Shown here one piece after another: positions 33,169 to 42,236 of a stretch of DNA of 42,236 bases. Under the pieces are notes generated by a model that had not been told where the DNA came from, searched no databases, and saw nothing but the letters and a program-made list of their open reading frames with translations. Origin of the DNA: Bacteroidia bacterium (lineage in GTDB: Bacteria; Bacteroidota; Bacteroidia; Bacteroidales; Bacteroidaceae); contig RZZX01000010.1 in assembly GCA_009929715.1 (NCBI GenBank), positions 1 to 42,236 on the forward strand, read 5' to 3'. The position numbers and the translations under genes are program-made. How positions within the stretch are numbered: position 1 is the stretch's first letter; every line of letters starts with the position of its first letter.

Positions 33169-35202
33169 ATGAAGAATTTTTTAGTGGTAATGGTGGTCAT
33201 GGCTCTGATCCTGACGGGCTGTACAAAGGACAATTGGCAAGAGGAGGTTGATGCACTGAAAGGGCGCGTCACAGCCTTAGAAGGAGAAGTGAAGAACTTG
33301 AATGGGAATATCGAAGCCATTCGTTTATTGGCTCAGAAGGGAATGACCGTGACATCGGCACAAGTTTCCGAAGGGATCTGGACGGTGACACTCAGTGATG
33401 GCAAGGTACTGAAGCTGGTCGAGAAGAGTGAAAAACCGACTTTATTGCCGCTCATTGGGATTGATGCGAATGGCAACTGGACGGTGAGCTATGACAACGG
33501 ACAGACGTACCAAGTGGTTCTAAATGCTTCGCAGGTTCCAGTCAAAGCGAAGGGTGAGAATGGTGTCACTCCTCAGTTTCGTGTCAGTGCTGCGGGTTAC
33601 TGGGAGGTGAGTTACAACGGCGGGACCTCCTTTGAAGCTGTAAAGGATGTCGATGGGCAACCGGTGAAAGCGGTGGGTACCGACGGAACGAATGGCACCG
33701 ATGGCGCTGCAAGTGGTGATAAGTTTTTTAAAGAAGTAGCCGTTCAAAACGGTAATCTACATCTGGTGTTGCTAGATGGCACAACGCTGACTGTTCCGGT
33801 GGTGAGCAATTTCTACTGCCGATTCGGCAACGAAGTATCGGGTGTACAGAACTTCAACCCCGCGGAAACCAAACAATTTAACCTCGAAATCAAGGGAGCC
33901 GACCAGGTGTTGATTACCGCTCCTAACGGCTGGAAAGCGGTATTGGCTGAAGCAGATGCCAATCAGATAGCGGTACTCACGGTCACTGCGCCAAAAGCCG
34001 ATACACGGGCTACAGCCGACAACAGTAAGGATTTGGCTATCTTGGCAACGAGTGGGTCTTATGCCTGTATCGCTAAGATACAAGTAGAGGTCGGTAGTGT
34101 CACTCCACAACCCACGCGGACAGATTATTATGAGTCATATGAAAAAGGAGACAACTTAGTTGTGGGTGGGGTAACCATCAATAAGGCGATGATGGCCGAC
34201 TATACGGTGGAAACCTTGACTGCCGAGAATGGCACACTTGATATCACCGATAAAATTCATAATTTATCGACTCCGACTCTGCTGTTTCTGGAAGGAGATC
34301 AAGCGCTTTATACCATCAGTGGAGGAGTGAAAGCTATTACACAGCCGGTGATTATCATCGGACGCTATGCCGACGAAAAGCCGACGCTACAAAGTGAATT
34401 TTGCATGAAATTGGTTGCAGGTAAACTGATTCTAAAAAACATCTCTGTAGATATGACGAAAATAGACGGTGGAAGCAACAAGGGGTATTTATTCAACAAT
34501 GCCAATGCAACAGCCAACTTTGAGAACCTCGTGTTCGAAGATTGCCTCTTCACGCATGTCATCAAGCCAATCTATAATGCAGCAAAATATGACAGTGGTA
34601 TCACCTCTATCTCAATCAAAAACACTCAAATTGGTTGTCAGCTAGCGGCAGAATCGACTGTCAACATAGCCTTGATTAACTTGTATAACACGACCACACT
34701 GGATGCTTATCCCGAAGTGGTGTTCCAAAACAATGTGGTTTACAATAAGACAGCCATGAAAGGGCAGCTTTTTGTCTGGGCAGATGCCAACTCTCCTACC
34801 CCAGCCAATGAGAAAGAGGTGGGTGTAACAATTAGCAACAACACCTTTGTAAATTTCGTGGGGGCCAACATCTTCTGCAAGTTCTACCAAAAAGCTGCTG
34901 TTACGCTAAAAAACAACCTCTTTTATGCCGATGCTACAGGAGCAACACTCAACTCGTCGGCCCTCTATGCCTTCCTAGGAACCACACCGGCGGCAACAGT
35001 CGACGTGGCCAACAATGTGGTGTATGATTTGAAAGAGGCTAGAAAATGGAGCACTTATCACAGTAAATCGTCTGTGACCGTGGCCGATGGGGAAAACCTG
35101 ATAAGCAACTACGCACAGTCGCCTTTCGCTAAGTTCGATTTGGGCACAGGTGTCTTCACACCTATCGCCGAACTAGCAGGATGCGGTGCACGCATTGATT
35201 AA
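33169..35202 (+). CDS. Surface lipoprotein: DUF4988-like N-terminus and DUF4957/DUF5123-like beta-helix
   Basis: 677 residues from ATG 33169. Signal peptide with lipobox ALILTGC, Cys followed by TKDNWQEE. A coiled coil (EVDALKGRVTALEGEVKNLN) and two tandem repeats (IDANGNWTVSYDNGQTY and VSAAGYWEVSYNGGTSF) are clearly related to the same region of the gene just upstream. The body (about 330-670) is asparagine-rich, repetitive and beta-helical (FQNNVVYNKT, ISNNTFVNF, LKNNLFYADA, VANNVVYDL), resembling DUF4957/DUF5123 proteins of glycan loci. No catalytic residues can be assigned; glycan binding is as likely as cleavage. Probably co-transcribed with the preceding gene and closed by a terminator. 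Confidence 0.78.
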   Translation: MKNFLVVMVVMALILTGCTKDNWQEEVDALKGRVTALEGEVKNLNGNIEAIRLLAQKGMTVTSAQVSEGIWTVTLSDGKVLKLVEKSEKPTLLPLIGIDANGNWTVSYDNGQTYQVVLNASQVPVKAKGENGVTPQFRVSAAGYWEVSYNGGTSFEAVKDVDGQPVKAVGTDGTNGTDGAASGDKFFKEVAVQNGNLHLVLLDGTTLTVPVVSNFYCRFGNEVSGVQNFNPAETKQFNLEIKGADQVLITAPNGWKAVLAEADANQIAVLTVTAPKADTRATADNSKDLAILATSGSYACIAKIQVEVGSVTPQPTRTDYYESYEKGDNLVVGGVTINKAMMADYTVETLTAENGTLDITDKIHNLSTPTLLFLEGDQALYTISGGVKAITQPVIIIGRYADEKPTLQSEFCMKLVAGKLILKNISVDMTKIDGGSNKGYLFNNANATANFENLVFEDCLFTHVIKPIYNAAKYDSGITSISIKNTQIGCQLAAESTVNIALINLYNTTTLDAYPEVVFQNNVVYNKTAMKGQLFVWADANSPTPANEKEVGVTISNNTFVNFVGANIFCKFYQKAAVTLKNNLFYADATGATLNSSALYAFLGTTPAATVDVANNVVYDLKEARKWSTYHSKSSVTVADGENLISNYAQSPFAKFDLGTGVFTPIAELAGCGARID

Positions 35203-35229
35203 GTAAAAAATCAATCGACCTTTAGATAG

Positions 35230-35270
35230 AAAAGGGGGAATGTGACAGTTTGAGCACATGCCCCTTTTTT
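35230..35270 (+). terminator. Terminator after the lipoprotein pair
   Basis: AAAAGGGG (35230-35237) and CCCCTTTT (35261-35268) pair, with TGTG/CACA inside, followed by more T. It lies 28 bp past the stop codon. Confidence 0.8.
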
Positions 35271-35277
35271 CGTTTTT

Positions 35278-35309
35278 TTTGGAACAAGCCTATTATTATT
35301 CTACCTTTG
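35278..35309 (+). promoter_or_regulatory. Promoter of the Cof-type phosphatase
   Basis: TTTG (35278-35281), a 20-bp spacer and TACCTTTG (35302-35309). The transcript would start near 35316, 28 bases before the ATG. Confidence 0.75.
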
Positions 35310-35343
35310 CGCCTCAATTTTAATCGCTTATAGCCCTATTGAT

Positions 35344-36159
35344 ATGACTTACAAACTAATTGTTCTCGATTTAGATGGTACACTGACCAACAGTAAAAAG
35401 GAAATTACGCCCCGTAATAAAGAGGTTTTGATCCGAGCACAAGAGCAGGGAGTGCGCTTAGTACTGGCTTCCGGCCGACCCACATACGGCATTGTGCCTT
35501 TGGCCGATGAACTGCGCATGTCTGAGTTCAACGGGTTTATTCTGTCGTACAACGGCGGTGAGATCATCGACTGGCAGACGAAAGAGATGATGTATGAGAA
35601 TGTGTTGCCCGATGAGGTGATTCCGGCACTTTATGCGTGTGCAAAAAAACACCAACTGCCGATATTAACCTACCACGGTGCAGAGATTATCACCGAGCAA
35701 CCCGATGATGTGTATGTGCAGAAAGAGGCTTTCCTCAATAAAATGGCAGTAAGAAAAGTCACAAACTTCCTAGAAGAGGTAACACTCCCTCTACCTAAAT
35801 GCCTTATAGTGGGCGATCCGGAGAAGTTGATCGCCGTCGAATCGGAACTGTCACTTTTGCTACAAGGCGAAATAAACGTATTTCGTTCGGAGCCCTATTT
35901 CTTGGAACTGGTTCCACAAGGGATTGATAAAGCGATGTCGCTGCAAGTGCTCATCGAGAAACTCGGCGTGTCACGTGAAGAGATGATGGCGATAGGCGAT
36001 GGCTATAACGACCTCTCTATGATCCGTTATGCAGGCATGGGCATTGCTATGGAAAATGCACAAGAACCTGTCAAAAAAGCAGCCGATTATGTAACCTTGA
36101 GCAACGAAGAAGATGGGGTGGCCGTCGCAATTGAAAAATTTATGGAGAAAACCGAATAA
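35344..36159 (+). CDS. Cof-type HAD-IIB phosphatase
   Basis: Soluble sugar-phosphate or nucleotide phosphatase of the haloacid dehalogenase superfamily, type IIB cap. 271 residues, normal length. Motif I DLDGTLTN (Asp9 and Asp11), motif II LASGR, a conserved Lys before motif IV (GIDKAMSLQVL), and motif IV GDGYNDLSMI. Cap domain about residues 85-185. Substrates of this family are broad and not predictable from sequence. It has its own promoter and lies between the lipoprotein pair and the second SusCD pair without clear linkage to either. Confidence 0.92.
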   Translation: MTYKLIVLDLDGTLTNSKKEITPRNKEVLIRAQEQGVRLVLASGRPTYGIVPLADELRMSEFNGFILSYNGGEIIDWQTKEMMYENVLPDEVIPALYACAKKHQLPILTYHGAEIITEQPDDVYVQKEAFLNKMAVRKVTNFLEEVTLPLPKCLIVGDPEKLIAVESELSLLLQGEINVFRSEPYFLELVPQGIDKAMSLQVLIEKLGVSREEMMAIGDGYNDLSMIRYAGMGIAMENAQEPVKKAADYVTLSNEEDGVAVAIEKFMEKTE

Positions 36160-36218
36160 TATGTACTAAATTGTAGCTATATCGGACGATTATGCCCTTA
36201 CAAAGAAAGATTGATCTT

Positions 36219-36226
36219 TATTTTTG
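36219..36226 (+). promoter_or_regulatory. Putative -7 element for the second susC
   Basis: TATTTTTG matches TAnnTTTG; the transcript would begin near 36233, about 44 bases before the ATG. No -33 TTTG at the right distance. Confidence 0.5.
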
Positions 36227-36276
36227 CACCGTAAAGATTTCAATCTTTTTTTGTTTAACTAATTATCGTCTGAACT

Positions 36277-39200
36277 ATGGAAAGTAGAAAAAGCTACTAT
36301 TTTAAGGCAGTCTGTATCATGCTTTTTGCATGCTTATTTGCACGACATGCAACGGCACAACAGCACAGTAACATTACAGGTAAAGTGGTGGACAATTTGG
36401 GAGAGCCTATCATTGGCGCTTCTTGTCTCATCAAAGGTACAACCAATGGAACCATCACCGATTTCAACGGTGTTTTCAAACTCAGCGATGTGCCCGGAGA
36501 GGGCACCATTGTTATCTCTTACATTGGCTATGTCAAACAAGAAATAGCCGTAAAAGGACAAAGAAATTTCACCATCAAGTTATTAGAGGATAGCAAAACG
36601 CTCGATGAGGTCGTTGTTGTAGGGTATGGAACCCAACGAAAAAGTGACCTGACCGGATCGGTCGCCTCTGTAAAAACATCGGACGCACTAAAAAGCACCC
36701 CTTCGGGCAATGTGAGTGATGCGCTTCAAGGACGCATGGCTGGTGTATCGGTTTTATCAGGTTCTGGTGATCCCAGCAAAGACAACACCATACGGGTGCG
36801 CGGAATTAATTCGATCAATGCCGAAACGGGGCCATTGGTGGTAGTCGACGGATTTATAGGCGGTTCGCTAAAAGCACTCAACCCGTCTGATATTCAATCG
36901 ATTGAGGTTTTAAAGGATGCTTCTGCCACAGCTGTTTATGGATCAAGAGGGGCCAACGGCGTCATCTTGGTAACCACACGCACACCAAGCAAAGATAAAC
37001 TTACGGTATCATTCAATGGGTTCGTGAATTTCAAAACGGTTGCCAAATACCCAGAGACATTATCACCTTATGAATATGCACAACTAGCCAACGATTATGG
37101 CCGCGAATACTTCGCCTCGCAAAACAAACCGGCGAAAGAGTATTATACGCCAACCCAATTAGAGGCGTTCAAAAATGGCACAGCAGGATTTGATTACGCT
37201 AAAGGGATGTTCAATGACCCGGCAATGGCTCATAATTATGAACTATCTATCGCCGGAGGGGGTGAAAAAACCACATTCTTGGCCTCTTTACGTTATGAAA
37301 GCAACGAGGGGGTTATCAAGAAATCTCAAAACGACATCTTTACTTATCGCTTAAAAGTGGATACTAAAATCAGAACATGGCTGAAAGCTGGCATGAATAT
37401 TTACGGCTATTATAATACCACTGAAGGACCACGAATTTCTCAATATGATGGTCTGATTCTTCAAGCGATGTATTTCCCCAATACGGTTTCACCGGTTGAT
37501 GAGAAGGGAAATTACAACAATAAATTTCCGATTAGCGGTGGGAATACGTATAACCCAATGGGACATATTAACGAAACGAAAGCCAAAAATCAAACTTTAA
37601 GCAACCGTTTACAAGGGTATCTGGATTTTAATTTGCTGGATGGACTAACTTTCCGTACACAGTTGGGACTTAACTTTGAAAATGCCCTAGCAACGGATGC
37701 GCAAAACGAGAAAAGTTATAACTATTCCAAAAATAGCCTTACAAGTGCTTTTGCTCGTAGCGAATGGGAAATGAGCTGGCTGAATACCAATACACTCAGT
37801 TATGTGAAGGAGTTTAATAAGAACCACCGCATCAACGCAACTGGCGTGTTTGAGCAATCGTATAATAATGGCTATTGGCACCGAACGGATGCTACGAACT
37901 TGGCATTTGCCGATCGGTTGGCCGAAAATGGTATCGGTTGGGCAGATCAGTTCAAAGGTGCATCGAATAGGGAAATCACCACGCTAATGTCGGGCATGCT
38001 TCGGGTCAATTATGTCTTTATGAACCGTTATATGATGACGGCTTCTCTCCGAGCCGACGGCTCCTCGCGCTTGGCCAAAAAATGGGACTATTTCCCCTCT
38101 GCTGCGCTGGCATGGGATCTTAAGCAAGAGGCGTTCATGCAAGAGGTAGAAGTTATCGACCAACTGAAATTGCGCCTGGGTTATGGCTCGGTAGGTAATC
38201 AATCGGTCGCTCCTTATCGCATCTATTCTCAAATGGAACCTAAGCCAAATGCAGATGGGACCACCTCCTACTCCTCAGGACGTCCTTATTCACCCGACTT
38301 AAAATGGGAACGCAACGATCAGATTAATGCGGGAATGGACTTGTCACTGTTTAACGGACGCCTTCGTATAACAGCCGATTGGTACGATAAGACTTCGAAA
38401 GATATCTTGTTGGAACTAGCACAACCCGCACACATGGGATACCCCTCACTCTTGCAAAACTCCGGGAAAATACGCAACACGGGTATCGAGCTAACTATCG
38501 GATCGGATATCTTGACACAAAAAGATTGGCACTGGCATACCGATGTGACCTTGTCGCACAACAAAGGAACATTCGAAAGTATTCCAACATTGGACAAAAC
38601 CCAGATGCAAGCCGGGAAGTTCGAAAATCAATTGTTTAAGATGATTGAAGGAGAAAAATTAGGTACTTTTTGGGGACATACCTATGCTGGTGTTTGGCAA
38701 GAAGCCGACGTAAATGCGCCCTTTTTGAATGCCAAAGGAGAGCCTAATGGGAAAACAAACGGCGCAACGTATAATGTTGCACCAGGTAATGCGCGTTATA
38801 TAGATAAAAATCTCGATGGAAAAATAAACAACAATGACATGGGAGTTATCGGTAATGGACAGCCAATGTTCAACTGGGGATGGAGCAATAACATCAGCTT
38901 CAGAGACTTCGATTTATCTTTCTTTGTCGTTGGTTTTCACGGTTTTGATATCTATAATGCAACAGATCAAATCGGCTACAACACAGTTAGCGGACAGAAC
39001 ATGGAGGTAATCACGCCTAAACGCGACTTCCTGAACCGTTGGACAAAAGAGCATACAAACACCAACATTCCCGGATTCGTTTATGAGAAATCAACCATCA
39101 AATCTTTCAACTCCAGATTTGTGGAAAAAGGCGATTTCATCAAAGTGAAAAGTATCACACTGGGATACACCTTACCTGTAAGGATGTGCCAAACGATCGG

Positions 39201-39369
39201 GCTTGCCTCTCTGCGTATCTATGGTTCTGTTCAAAACCCGTTCCATATCACGACATACACAGGTTTGGATCCAGAAGCAACCATGGGATCACCATTAACT
39301 CAAGGGGTCGATTGGGGAGCATATCCTAACAGCCGCAACTATTTAATCGGATTGAATTTTTCTTTCTAA
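36277..39369 (+). CDS. SusC-like TonB-dependent transporter, locus 2
   Basis: 1030 residues. Signal peptide (YFKAVCIMLFACLFARHATAQ), carboxypeptidase-like domain (ITGKVVDNLGEPIIGAS, about 34-110), DEVVVVGYGTQ at about 112, plug domain (LVVVDGFIGG, IEVLKDASATAVYGSRGANG) and beta-barrel ending LIGLNFSF. No STN domain. Only moderately similar to the first SusC, so a different glycan is likely. Followed 34 bp later by its SusD partner. No regulator gene (HTCS or ECF sigma/anti-sigma) is adjacent within the window, so control must come from elsewhere or from beyond the right edge. Confidence 0.96.
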   Translation: MESRKSYYFKAVCIMLFACLFARHATAQQHSNITGKVVDNLGEPIIGASCLIKGTTNGTITDFNGVFKLSDVPGEGTIVISYIGYVKQEIAVKGQRNFTIKLLEDSKTLDEVVVVGYGTQRKSDLTGSVASVKTSDALKSTPSGNVSDALQGRMAGVSVLSGSGDPSKDNTIRVRGINSINAETGPLVVVDGFIGGSLKALNPSDIQSIEVLKDASATAVYGSRGANGVILVTTRTPSKDKLTVSFNGFVNFKTVAKYPETLSPYEYAQLANDYGREYFASQNKPAKEYYTPTQLEAFKNGTAGFDYAKGMFNDPAMAHNYELSIAGGGEKTTFLASLRYESNEGVIKKSQNDIFTYRLKVDTKIRTWLKAGMNIYGYYNTTEGPRISQYDGLILQAMYFPNTVSPVDEKGNYNNKFPISGGNTYNPMGHINETKAKNQTLSNRLQGYLDFNLLDGLTFRTQLGLNFENALATDAQNEKSYNYSKNSLTSAFARSEWEMSWLNTNTLSYVKEFNKNHRINATGVFEQSYNNGYWHRTDATNLAFADRLAENGIGWADQFKGASNREITTLMSGMLRVNYVFMNRYMMTASLRADGSSRLAKKWDYFPSAALAWDLKQEAFMQEVEVIDQLKLRLGYGSVGNQSVAPYRIYSQMEPKPNADGTTSYSSGRPYSPDLKWERNDQINAGMDLSLFNGRLRITADWYDKTSKDILLELAQPAHMGYPSLLQNSGKIRNTGIELTIGSDILTQKDWHWHTDVTLSHNKGTFESIPTLDKTQMQAGKFENQLFKMIEGEKLGTFWGHTYAGVWQEADVNAPFLNAKGEPNGKTNGATYNVAPGNARYIDKNLDGKINNNDMGVIGNGQPMFNWGWSNNISFRDFDLSFFVVGFHGFDIYNATDQIGYNTVSGQNMEVITPKRDFLNRWTKEHTNTNIPGFVYEKSTIKSFNSRFVEKGDFIKVKSITLGYTLPVRMCQTIGLASLRIYGSVQNPFHITTYTGLDPEATMGSPLTQGVDWGAYPNSRNYLIGLNFSF

Positions 39370-39403
39370 ACTCATTTGTTTCATTTCATAAACTGTCTAT
39401 CAC

Positions 39404-40900
39404 ATGAAAAAAATAATCTATACAGCCTTAATTGGCACCTTGTTCATCGCCACGTCTTGTGTCGATTTGAATCAAGATCCCCAATCATTTATAACTGAAG
39501 AGGAATATCTTCAAACACCTAAAGATGCCGAATCGGTGGCTCGAAGTGTAACAGGGCTTTACAGTGATTTGTGGCAAGGAAATTATGGTTTCAACTGTCG
39601 GCTGATGCGTATCAATGTCTTGGCTGATGACTTAATCGGTTCGCCAACTAAAGCGGGGAATGTATTAACCAATTACAGCAACTTGAATCCCAGTTTATTT
39701 GCCAACAATGATGATTTCCAAAGTCCTTGGAGTGGCTTTTATACCACTATCTTTAATAGTAATAAAATTATCAATGGAACTCCTATTCCAACCGATAAAG
39801 AACATGAAAAAGAGGCTAAAGCACTGAAAGAGATCGTTGGCGAAGCCTATTTCGTGAGAGGGCTATGCTATTTTTATATCGCACGTTTGTTTGGTGATGC
39901 CCCATTGGTGCTCGATAACAGCACGGTTTACCAAAGCCAACCACGTGTATCGGTAGCCGATCTATACGATCAAGCCATCTTACCAAGTTTATCGAAAGCA
40001 GTTGATTGGTTGCCAACAACCAGCCGCACCAAAAACAGCTCATCGCCATCGAAATGGGCCGCCAAAGCTTGCTTGACGGATGTTTATCTGACGATGGCCG
40101 GATGGCCTCTGAAAAAAGGAGCCGAATATTATACCAAGGCAGCCACAGAAGCGCTGGATATTATCACCAACAGCGGATTGAGTCTAACCAATGAGTATAG
40201 CGATCTTTGGAAAGAAGCCTTAAAAACTTCAGCCAATGAGCACCTGTTTGCTTTACATCACTCGGCAGCACTGAAAGTGCCTAGCCAATATGGAAAATCA
40301 TTCTATCCGGCCGATTTCTATCCCAAAGCTGGATGGGCCGATTACTATGGTACTGAAACATTCATGTTGAACTATCCAGAAGGAAAACGTAAAAATTGGA
40401 ATTACATGCTCCAATGGCCTGTAGGTAAAGATAAAACGGTCAACTACAAGGAGAGCCGGGATGGACTCCCTGCCATTTCGAAATACTACGATTACAACGA
40501 AGGGGTACCAGGAAATAGTGCACAAAGTAATGGTATCACACCTATCTATCGCTATGCTGATGTCTTACTGATGTATGCAGAAGCATCGAACTTGGCAACA
40601 GGGGTTGTGAATGCTGTAGCTCTAGATGCCTTGCAAAAAGTTCAAACACGTGCAGGCGTGCCTACAATAACCACCACTACAGATTCAAAAGCTTTCGATC
40701 AAGCCGTTTTTGCCGAACGTGGTTGGGAGTTTCTGGCAGAGTTTAAACGGTGGTTCGACTTGGTACGCCGTGAAAAGGTCAGCGAAGTAAAACCAAAAGA
40801 GTATGCCGATTCTTTTTTCAAGACTAACCAGCACTATTATTTGCCTATCCCGTACAACGAGATAGCGATGACAGGATGGAACAACAACGCCGGCTACTAG
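39404..40900 (+). CDS. SusD-like glycan-binding lipoprotein, locus 2
   Basis: 498 residues, typical length. Lipobox TLFIATSC with Cys at about 19, followed by VDLNQDPQSF. The N-terminal helices carry GEAYFVRGLCYFYIARLFGDAPLV, the usual SusD signature. The C-terminal part has RYADVLLMYAEASNL and AVFAERGWEFLAEFKRWFDLVRREK. Forms an operon with the SusC gene 34 bp upstream; a strong terminator follows. The GH20 remnant downstream suggests a hexosamine-containing glycan, which is an inference. Confidence 0.95.
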   Translation: MKKIIYTALIGTLFIATSCVDLNQDPQSFITEEEYLQTPKDAESVARSVTGLYSDLWQGNYGFNCRLMRINVLADDLIGSPTKAGNVLTNYSNLNPSLFANNDDFQSPWSGFYTTIFNSNKIINGTPIPTDKEHEKEAKALKEIVGEAYFVRGLCYFYIARLFGDAPLVLDNSTVYQSQPRVSVADLYDQAILPSLSKAVDWLPTTSRTKNSSSPSKWAAKACLTDVYLTMAGWPLKKGAEYYTKAATEALDIITNSGLSLTNEYSDLWKEALKTSANEHLFALHHSAALKVPSQYGKSFYPADFYPKAGWADYYGTETFMLNYPEGKRKNWNYMLQWPVGKDKTVNYKESRDGLPAISKYYDYNEGVPGNSAQSNGITPIYRYADVLLMYAEASNLATGVVNAVALDALQKVQTRAGVPTITTTTDSKAFDQAVFAERGWEFLAEFKRWFDLVRREKVSEVKPKEYADSFFKTNQHYYLPIPYNEIAMTGWNNNAGY

Positions 40901-40936
40901 TCTCAAAAAAAGCATCTCATTGAGTCATTAATTAGT

Positions 40937-40981
40937 GGAGGGAGAAAGCCATCTTTCTGATGGCTTTCTCCCTCCTTTTTT
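40937..40981 (+). terminator. Terminator after the second susCD operon
   Basis: A perfect 17-bp stem (40937-40953 with 40959-40975), loop TTTCT, then T6 (40976-40981). One of the strongest terminators in the window; it separates susD from the GH20 gene. Confidence 0.95.
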
Positions 40982-40983
40982 AT

Positions 40984-40991
40984 TATTTTTG
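40984..40991 (+). promoter_or_regulatory. Putative -7 element for the GH20 gene
   Basis: TATTTTTG directly after the terminator, 14 bp before the ATG at 41006. The -33 position would fall inside the terminator stem and has no TTTG, so it is tentative. Confidence 0.45.
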
Positions 40992-41005
40992 CAAAAACAC
41001 AACTC

Positions 41006-42153
41006 ATGAAAAAAAACGTTCTACTTCTTCTCTCTTTAGGGTTATGCCTAGGCTCTATCCAGGCTCAAACCCCGCAAACGATATTTAAAGCGCTGCTACC
41101 TGCACCGCAAAAAATTACCATCATGGATTTACCTGGAATAAACCCACACTTGGTTTATCCCAATCCTGCAAAAGAAGTGGTGCACACCACTCTTAGTAAA
41201 CGAATAAAACACCGGGAAGGGTATCATTTGTCTATCAGGCAGGGACAAGTGTCTATCCAAGCTCAGACAAAAGCCGGTGTTTTATATGCACAACAAACAC
41301 TCAAACAGTTGGCACAAGATGCAACCGAGCAAGGCATTGATATACCTGCTTGCGAGATAAAAGATTATCCATCGACCGATTATCGGGCTATTCACATTGA
41401 TCTTAAACACCATTTAGACAAAAAAGAGTACCTCTATCAGGTTCTTCAACGCATGGCCTACTACAAACTGAATGCGGCAATCGTAGGTTTGAAGATAAAA
41501 TTGCGTATCAAACGTATCCGGAAATTGGAGCCAAAAATGCGCTATCTATCGAAGAGTGGAAAGACTGGGCCAATTATGCACACAGCCTGAATATCGAAAT
41601 TAGCCCATTGATCCAAGGCATTGCACATGCCGATTTTATCTTGAAGCATGAATCGATGAAGTCCTTACGCGAAAACCCAGCTTCCGATTGGGTCTGTTGT
41701 CCGTCGAACGAAGCCTATTATAAGGTACAATTTGCGCTTTATGAGGAGGCTATCCGCGCAACACCACACGGCAAGTATTTGCACGTAGGAGGCGATGAAG
41801 TTGACCATCTAGGAAGTTGCCCCGTATGCAAACCTCAACAAAAAAGTGCCCTACAACACCAACTGAAATGGCTCAAACGAGTCAGTGATTTTGCCCATGC
41901 ACATGGACGCATTCCTATCTTTTGGGACGATATGGTATTTAAGCACCTCGGCTTATATGACGTGATTTTGGACCAAGAGAAACCAGAAAAGATGGATAGC
42001 ATCTGGAAAACGAAAGAACCAGAACTGAAAAAACACATTGGGAGTTTCCCTAAAAACGTGGTCTATATGCGTTGGCAATATGGCAATGCCAATCTTAAAG
42101 GGAATAAAATGGCTCTGAAATGGTACAACGATAATGGGCTAAGTAACGCTTAA
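41006..42153 (+). pseudogene. Broken GH20 beta-N-acetylhexosaminidase
   Basis: Would cleave terminal beta-GlcNAc/GalNAc in the periplasm. Signal peptide VLLLLSLGLCLGSIQAQ; GH20 N-terminal domain (about 22-125); the barrel begins DYRAIHIDLKHH. The frame from 41006 is intact to about codon 160 (LNAAIV). The sequence then continues in another frame from 41488 (FEDKIAYQTYPEIGAK), so one base is missing near 41486. The second frame keeps the catalytic pair Asp-Glu (41794-41799) in HVGGDEV. It stops at 42153 after NGLSNA, where relatives continue through the rest of the barrel, so the 3' part is also lost or displaced. Neighbouring genes show no frame errors, so sequencing error is possible but not the obvious explanation. 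Confidence 0.85.
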
Positions 42154-42236
42154 AAAATAACTTGGTACACATTATGACTGTTTAATAAGGTAATTCCATT
42201 TGGGTAGTTGGTCATGAAAAACGATTCTCTGCGCTG
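42154..42236. other. Unassigned sequence after the GH20 break
   Basis: This AT-rich stretch does not continue the GH20 protein in any frame. An ATG at 42214 opens a frame (MKNDSLR) that runs off the edge. Insertion of a mobile element or another rearrangement at about 42139 would explain it, but no terminal repeat or transposase can be seen in the remaining 83 bases. Confidence 0.35.

Noticed and set aside
30647..35202. Calling the two beta-helix lipoproteins pectate lyases
   Set aside because: The fold signature is visible but no catalytic residues can be assigned from sequence, so no enzymatic activity is claimed.
41484..41500. Programmed ribosomal frameshift in the GH20 gene
   Set aside because: No canonical slippery heptamer, and the conserved residues FEDK already lie in the second frame right after the break, which fits a simple one-base loss.
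42154..42236. Insertion sequence end at the right edge
   Set aside because: No terminal inverted repeat, target duplication or transposase can be recognised in the remaining bases; recorded only as a possibility.

Overview
The window looks like chromosomal DNA of a Bacteroidales bacterium (Bacteroides/Parabacteroides-like). The evidence is: two SusC/SusD pairs; a one-protein hybrid two-component regulator; a serine-type sulfatase; DUF4988-like surface lipoproteins; promoters of the Bacteroidetes type (TTTG or TTG, about 19-20 bp, TAnnTTTG) before many genes; and tRNA genes without an encoded CCA. The species cannot be named from the sequence alone.

Left part (1-13.7 kb), mostly housekeeping: pckA (-), upp (+, with a structured leader), a YfhO-type membrane protein (-), ahcY (-), a soluble PAS histidine kinase (+), a pfkB-type (probably adenosine) kinase followed by an S41 processing protease (-), two identical tRNA-Asn genes (+), and a comF-type phosphoribosyltransferase (-). 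Two long gene-free stretches, 1-790 and 12442-12917, carry related, unexplained modules. Each has a conserved 50-bp segment (37/50 identical, counted by hand), then an inverted repeat, then an array of four palindromic units spaced exactly 22 bp apart. The palindromes themselves are unrelated in sequence. This is the strongest undescribed signal I found.

Middle part (13.8-29.3 kb), polysaccharide utilisation locus 1: a sulfatase (-) diverges from a hybrid two-component regulator (+). Facing the regulator is the set GH105/heparinase-II/III fusion enzyme, SusC, SusD (-). A secreted phosphodiesterase/phosphatase-superfamily protein (+) diverges from the fusion enzyme. Together these suggest uptake and degradation of a sulfated, uronic-acid-containing polysaccharide. 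The lyase half would create unsaturated uronyl ends and the GH105 half would remove them. The sulfatase/regulator intergenic region has interleaved ACCG/CGGT palindromes, echoed in the fusion/phosphodiesterase intergenic region.

Right part (29.3-42.2 kb): mnmA (-), then two adjacent surface lipoproteins (+) sharing an N-terminal DUF4988-like module but with different beta-helix bodies, then a Cof-type HAD phosphatase (+). Last is a second SusC/SusD pair followed by a GH20 beta-hexosaminidase gene that is broken twice: a frameshift at about 41486 and loss of the 3' part at about 42139. Most transcription units end in clear stem-loop terminators, several of them shared by convergent genes.
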